The notes under the pieces are model-generated. The model ran no database searches. It was not told the DNA's origin and was given only the letters and a program-made list of their open reading frames with translations. 25,647 bases of DNA from JAYSFC01 sp041913505. Lineage in GTDB: Bacteria; Pseudomonadota; Gammaproteobacteria; Burkholderiales; Burkholderiaceae_C. This document shows positions 22,654-25,647 of the stretch, in pieces (the first letter of the stretch is position 1; every line of letters begins with the position of its first letter). The stretch is taken from the NCBI GenBank assembly GCA_041913505.1, contig JAYSFC010000046.1:1-25647 (forward strand), in the 5' to 3' direction. The position numbers were made by a program, and so were the translations under genes.

Positions 22654-23009
22654 GGAGTGGCCCTTCACTGGGTGGAAATCCGATCCCGGAGCACTCGGGT
22701 CCAGGATGGAAAAGTAACAAATCGCGCCATGCCTTGTGGGCCTTCAGCGCTGCGAATGGAGGAATTCTGCGGCACAAAAAGGCGATTGTGCGCATCCAGA
22801 GGTCACAAAAACCGCCAATTCACACCCTGTTTTATCTTCGGCGATCTTGATGCTTCAATCGCCGGAGAAGACAGGAAATGAGCGAAGTTGCATGCATGTT
22901 TGGCGCGCCACGGAAGGCGCCTTCGATCATGGAGTGAACACGCGCCATTTCGCGCCCAACGGAGTCCAAATAGCGCGTCAATGCCCCCGAAGTTGCCGTG
23001 CCTTGGCGC
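22654..23009. other. 356-base spacer upstream of bioB, no gene seen
   Basis: I see no credible gene, tRNA or terminator here. GC content is lower than in the flanking genes. CGGCGAT (22839-22845) and ATCGCCG (22858-22864) form a 7-bp inverted repeat around 12 bases, without a T-tract. The bioB promoter must lie within this stretch, reading leftward, but no convincing element stands out. Short open frames cross it without ribosome sites. Confidence 0.5.
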
Positions 23010-23480
23010 TCAGCCCAGCGCGGCGATGACTTCGGGCGGGGCCTGCACCAGCTCGATCAGCACGCCTTCGCCCGCGATGGGAAATTCATCGTTGCTCTTG
23101 GGGTGCAGGAAGGTGATGTCGTACCCCGCGGCCCCCTTGCGGATGCCACCCGGCGCAAAGCGCACGCCCTTGGCTGTGAGCCACTCCACGGCCTTGGGCA
23201 AATCGTCGATCCACAGGCCGATGTGGTTGAGCGGCGTGGTGTGCACGGCGGGCTTCTTGTCGATGTCGAGCGGCTGCATGATGTCCACCTCGACCTTGTA
23301 GGGCCCCTGCCCCATGGCGAGGATGTCTTCATCCACGTTCTCACGCTCGCTCTGGAACGTGCCGGTCTGCGCCAGGCCCAGCATGTCGACCCACAGGGTC
23401 TTCATGCGCTGCTTGTCGGTGCCGCCGATGGCGACCTGCTGGACGCCGAGGACTTTGAAGGGACGGATGGGGGTGGTCAT
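23010..23480 (-). CDS. VOC/glyoxalase-fold protein, possible methylmalonyl-CoA epimerase relative
   Basis: A 156-residue vicinal-oxygen-chelate protein made of two beta-alpha-beta-beta-beta modules. Likely metal ligands are Q15 (VQQVAIGG), E64 (YKVEVDIMQP), H86 (LNHIGLWIDD) and E143 (VLIELVQAPPE); the Gln-Glu-His-Glu set is that of glyoxalase I of the human type. It lies on the same strand downstream of a propionyl-CoA carboxylase-type gene, so a role as methylmalonyl-CoA epimerase is possible, as is lactoylglutathione lyase; sequence alone does not decide. ATG 23480 is preceded by GGAG; an upstream in-frame GTG at 23501 is less likely. Confidence 0.82.
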   Translation of the reverse strand: MTTPIRPFKVLGVQQVAIGGTDKQRMKTLWVDMLGLAQTGTFQSERENVDEDILAMGQGPYKVEVDIMQPLDIDKKPAVHTTPLNHIGLWIDDLPKAVEWLTAKGVRFAPGGIRKGAAGYDITFLHPKSNDEFPIAGEGVLIELVQAPPEVIAALG

Positions 23481-23510
23481 GGCAATTCTCCAGGGTTTCA
23501 ATCAAAAAAT

Positions 23511-24293
23511 TCACACTTCGTTGAGCATCCAGCTGCTCGCGGTGGCGAAATACTCGCGCAGCCAGGCATTGCAGCGGATGTAGAGCGGCGTCGGCGCCGC
23601 GGCGGGTATGGTCCGCGTGTACCCGATCTTGCGGGCGATGCGCTGGGCGCGCACCGTGTGGAAATCGCTGGTCACCAGGGCGATGGCGGAATTCAGGCCC
23701 AGCCCGTGCGCCTGCAGCAGCGGCAGGCTGTACTGCAGGTTCAACTCCGTGCTGGTGCTGCGCTCTTCCTGCAGGATGCGCCCGGGCGCCACGCCATGGG
23801 CGCGCAGGTAGTCCCCCATGACCTGGCCTTCGCTCAGCGTCTCCCCGAAATCCACGCCGCCCGACACCACCACCCAGGCCGTGGGGTGGATGGCGGCCAC
23901 CGCCCGCGCCTTGTCCAAGCGGGCGCGCAACGCCGGGGAGGGTTGCCCCCGCGGGGTGCCGCTGCCGAGCACGACGATGGCTTGTAGCGGCATCTGGGCG
24001 GCCACGTCGTCATAGGCTTCCACCTGCCGCGCCAGCGCGTAGCAGAACACCGCAACGCTGGCCATCCAGGCCGCCAGCGCCAGCCAGCCCGCTTGCCACA
24101 GGCGCCGACGCCAGCGCCCGGAACCGAGCCAGGCATGCACCGGGTGCCAGCGCCACGCGAGCAGGCCCCCGGCAAATCCGAGCGCGCCCGGTACGGTCAC
24201 GCCCATCGAGAAGTAGCCGAGCGCCATGAGCGCCAGGCTGTCGCCGAGCAGCAGGCCCGAGGCCCCCAGGAGGGCCCACCGCCGGAGCGTCAC
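23511..24293 (-). CDS. YdcF/ElyC-like DUF218 membrane-anchored protein
   Basis: A 260-residue protein with three hydrophobic segments in the first 90 residues and a DUF218 domain after it: LQAIVVLGSGTPRGQPSPALRARLDKA, AWVVVSGGVDFGETLSEGQVMGDYL, ILQEERSTSTELNLQYS and IALVTSDFHTVRAQRIARKIGY. Members of this family (YdcF, SanA, ElyC) are linked to envelope integrity and peptidoglycan precursor metabolism; the reaction is not established. The GTG start at 24293 overlaps the carboxylase stop as GTGA, so it is translated from the same message. No functional tie to the carboxylase is evident. Confidence 0.88.
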   Translation of the reverse strand: MTLRRWALLGASGLLLGDSLALMALGYFSMGVTVPGALGFAGGLLAWRWHPVHAWLGSGRWRRRLWQAGWLALAAWMASVAVFCYALARQVEAYDDVAAQMPLQAIVVLGSGTPRGQPSPALRARLDKARAVAAIHPTAWVVVSGGVDFGETLSEGQVMGDYLRAHGVAPGRILQEERSTSTELNLQYSLPLLQAHGLGLNSAIALVTSDFHTVRAQRIARKIGYTRTIPAAAPTPLYIRCNAWLREYFATASSWMLNEV

Positions 24294-25647
24294 TGGAATT
24301 CCAGGATGACCTGATCCACCGCCAGCGACTCGCCCTTGCCCGCCACGATCTTGCCGACCACACCGTCTTGCGCGGCGAAGAGGATGTTCTCCATCTTCAT
24401 GGCCTCGATCACGGCGAGCTTTTCACCCGCCTGCACCTTCTGGCCCGGCTGCACGGCCACATCGACCAGCAGGCCCGGCATGGGCGAAAGCAGGAACTTG
24501 GACAGATCCGGCGGTGCCTTGAAAGGCATGAGCTGGTGCAGCCGCGCGCCCAGCGGCGAGAGCACGAGCGCGTCGATCTGCGTGCCGTTGTGCGCGATGC
24601 GCAACGCCAGCGGGTTCTTGGCCGTTCCGCGCTCCACCTGGGCCGTGAAGCCCTGGCCGTTGCAACTGCCCTGCACGCGGATCTGCCCCAGGCCCGCCGT
24701 GCTCGTGATTTGATAGCTATTACCGCCCACGGTGACTGCACTGGAGCCCGATTTGTCTTCAAAATCGCTCACCGACACCTCGTGGTGCTGGTTCTTGCCT
24801 TCGGCACCCAGCACCACCACGGTGAAGGCCTCGCCGACCTTGACTTCATGGCCCGCGAGCTGGCCCGAGATCCTGGAGGCGCGCGCGCGGTAGCGGCGGT
24901 TCATGTAGGCGGCCAGCGCCACGAGGAACAGCGGGTCGTCGTGCGGCACGTCCTCGGCGGCGAAGCCCTTGCCGTAGTGCTCCGCAATGAAGCCCGTGTT
25001 GAACTGGCCCGTGACGAACTTGGGGTGCGCCAGCAGCGCGGCCTGGAAGGGGATGTTGGAGCTGATGCCACGGATCACGAAACCGTTGAGGGCTTCGCGC
25101 ATCTTGGCAATCGCTTCGTTGCGGTCTTTGCCGTGCACGATGAGCTTGGCGATCATCGAGTCGTAGAACATCGGGATCTCGCCGCCTTCAAACACGCCGG
25201 TGTCCACGCGCACGCCGTACTTGTGGCCCGTGTCGGCCTGCCACATCGTCTCTTTCGGGGGTGTGAAGCGCACCAGGCGGCCGGTGGAAGGCAGGAAGTT
25301 GCGGAAAGGGTCTTCGGCGTTGATGCGGCACTCGATGGCCCAGCCGTCGCGCTTCACGTCGGCCTGGGTAATGCCCAGTTTCTCGCCGGCCGCCACGCGG
25401 ATCATCTGCTCGACCAGGTCCAGGCCCGTGATGCACTCGGTCACCGGGTGCTCCACCTGCAGGCGAGTATTCATCTCGAGGAAGTAGAAGTCCTGGTCCT
25501 TGCCCACCACGAATTCCACCGTGCCGGCGGACTGGTATTTCACGGCCTTGGCCAACTGCACGGCCTGCTCGCCCATGGCGCGGCGCGTGGCGTCGCTGAT
25601 GAAGGGCGACGGCGCCTCCTCGATCACCTTCTGGTGGCGGCGCTGGA
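24290..25647 (-). CDS. pccA: Acyl-CoA (propionyl-CoA) carboxylase biotin-carrying alpha subunit (5' partial)
   Basis: This subunit carboxylates its own biotin with ATP and bicarbonate and hands the carboxyl to the beta subunit's acyl-CoA, probably propionyl-CoA. The frame is open to the window edge, with QRRHQKVIEEAPSP visible, so the N-terminal third is missing; about 452 residues remain. In order come the end of the ATP-grasp domain (FLEMNTRLQVEHPVTE, GLDLVEQMIRVAAGE), the carboxylase C-terminal domain (RINAEDP, GVFEGGEIPMFYDSMIAKL), a linker region and the biotinyl domain with the biotin lysine in VIEAMKMENI. Within the linker, codons for 20 residues coincide with a dispersed repeat (24707-24766). 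Acetyl-CoA or other acyl-CoA specificity cannot be excluded. Confidence 0.93.
   Translation of the reverse strand, partial: QRRHQKVIEEAPSPFISDATRRAMGEQAVQLAKAVKYQSAGTVEFVVGKDQDFYFLEMNTRLQVEHPVTECITGLDLVEQMIRVAAGEKLGITQADVKRDGWAIECRINAEDPFRNFLPSTGRLVRFTPPKETMWQADTGHKYGVRVDTGVFEGGEIPMFYDSMIAKLIVHGKDRNEAIAKMREALNGFVIRGISSNIPFQAALLAHPKFVTGQFNTGFIAEHYGKGFAAEDVPHDDPLFLVALAAYMNRRYRARASRISGQLAGHEVKVGEAFTVVVLGAEGKNQHHEVSVSDFEDKSGSSAVTVGGNSYQITSTAGLGQIRVQGSCNGQGFTAQVERGTAKNPLALRIAHNGTQIDALVLSPLGARLHQLMPFKAPPDLSKFLLSPMPGLLVDVAVQPGQKVQAGEKLAVIEAMKMENILFAAQDGVVGKIVAGKGESLAVDQVILEFQ
24707..24766 (-). repeat. In-frame copy of the ~60-bp dispersed repeat inside pccA
   Basis: On the minus strand this stretch starts GATTTTGAAGACAAATCGGG and ends AATAGCTATCAAATC. 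Ends and length match the element at 1040-1098 (about 35 of 60 positions by hand, with exact 11-mer AGCTATCAAAT). It has 29 G or C of 60, below the surrounding gene. It is exactly 20 codons, in frame, encoding DFEDKSG through GGNSYQI between the biotin carboxylase and biotinyl domains. The middle is more diverged than the ends. Chance similarity in a short coding segment remains possible. Confidence 0.5.

Noticed and set aside
22839..22864. Inverted repeat CGGCGAT/ATCGCCG as an operator or terminator
   Set aside because: Only seven bases with a 12-base loop, no T-tract, and more than 180 bases from the bioB start.
21571..22881. A 436-residue plus-strand frame opposite bioB
   Set aside because: bioB on the other strand has complete radical-SAM motifs; the frame begins inside the terminator.
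1..25647. CRISPR arrays, tRNA or rRNA genes, insertion sequences, prophage
   Set aside because: No regularly spaced repeats, no tRNA-like cloverleaf ends, and no transposase, integrase or phage protein seen in any frame.

Overview
The window is GC-rich and densely coded on both strands. Gene content and protein sequences suggest a betaproteobacterium of the order Burkholderiales, most likely family Comamonadaceae. The reasons are two TctC/Bug-type periplasmic binding proteins beside a TctDE-like two-component system, NnrS/NorE-type nitric oxide genes, and an intergenic repeat that I recall from Comamonadaceae genomes. The family assignment is inference; no rRNA or tRNA gene is present to confirm it.

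Layout. (1) 1-5446, plus strand: a SUF iron-sulfur assembly operon, sufB (5' end cut off), sufC, sufD, sufS, sufU, sufT. Starts and stops are tightly overlapped from sufD onward and the operon ends in a strong hairpin terminator. It uses a SufU-type rather than SufE-type sulfur acceptor. (2) 5467-8599: a nitric-oxide-related block. nnrS and a DUF2249 gene lie on the minus strand; norE-like, norF-like and a small cysteine-rich unknown lie on the plus strand. The divergent spacer holds a palindrome resembling an NsrR operator. (3) 8604-12709: a TctD/TctE-like response regulator and sensor kinase followed by a translationally coupled TctC-like binding protein, with a second TctC-like protein transcribed divergently. 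No TctA/TctB membrane subunits are present. (4) 12739-21602: the most interesting region. A divergent ArsR-family repressor gene faces a long plus-strand array: RND membrane fusion protein, RND permease, sulfide:quinone oxidoreductase (all three catalytic cysteines present), DUF2892 membrane protein, TolC-like outer membrane factor, rhodanese, OsmC-like protein, and a second DUF2892 protein, ended by a 20-bp hairpin terminator. A 44-bp near-perfect palindrome overlaps the promoter, and the predicted transcript begins at or next to the start codon of the fusion protein. I read this as a sulfide or sulfane-sulfur response operon that combines oxidation, sulfur transfer and a complete tripartite efflux pump. 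(5) 21604-25647, minus strand: bioB; then, beyond a 356-base gap, a propionyl-CoA carboxylase-type biotin carboxylase (5' end cut off), a YdcF-like protein and a VOC/glyoxalase-fold protein.

A second notable feature is a pair of related ~60-bp repeats. One fills the sufB-sufC spacer. The other lies in frame inside the carboxylase gene, where it encodes 20 residues between the biotin carboxylase and biotinyl domains. All family assignments come from reading motifs by eye; no database search was run.
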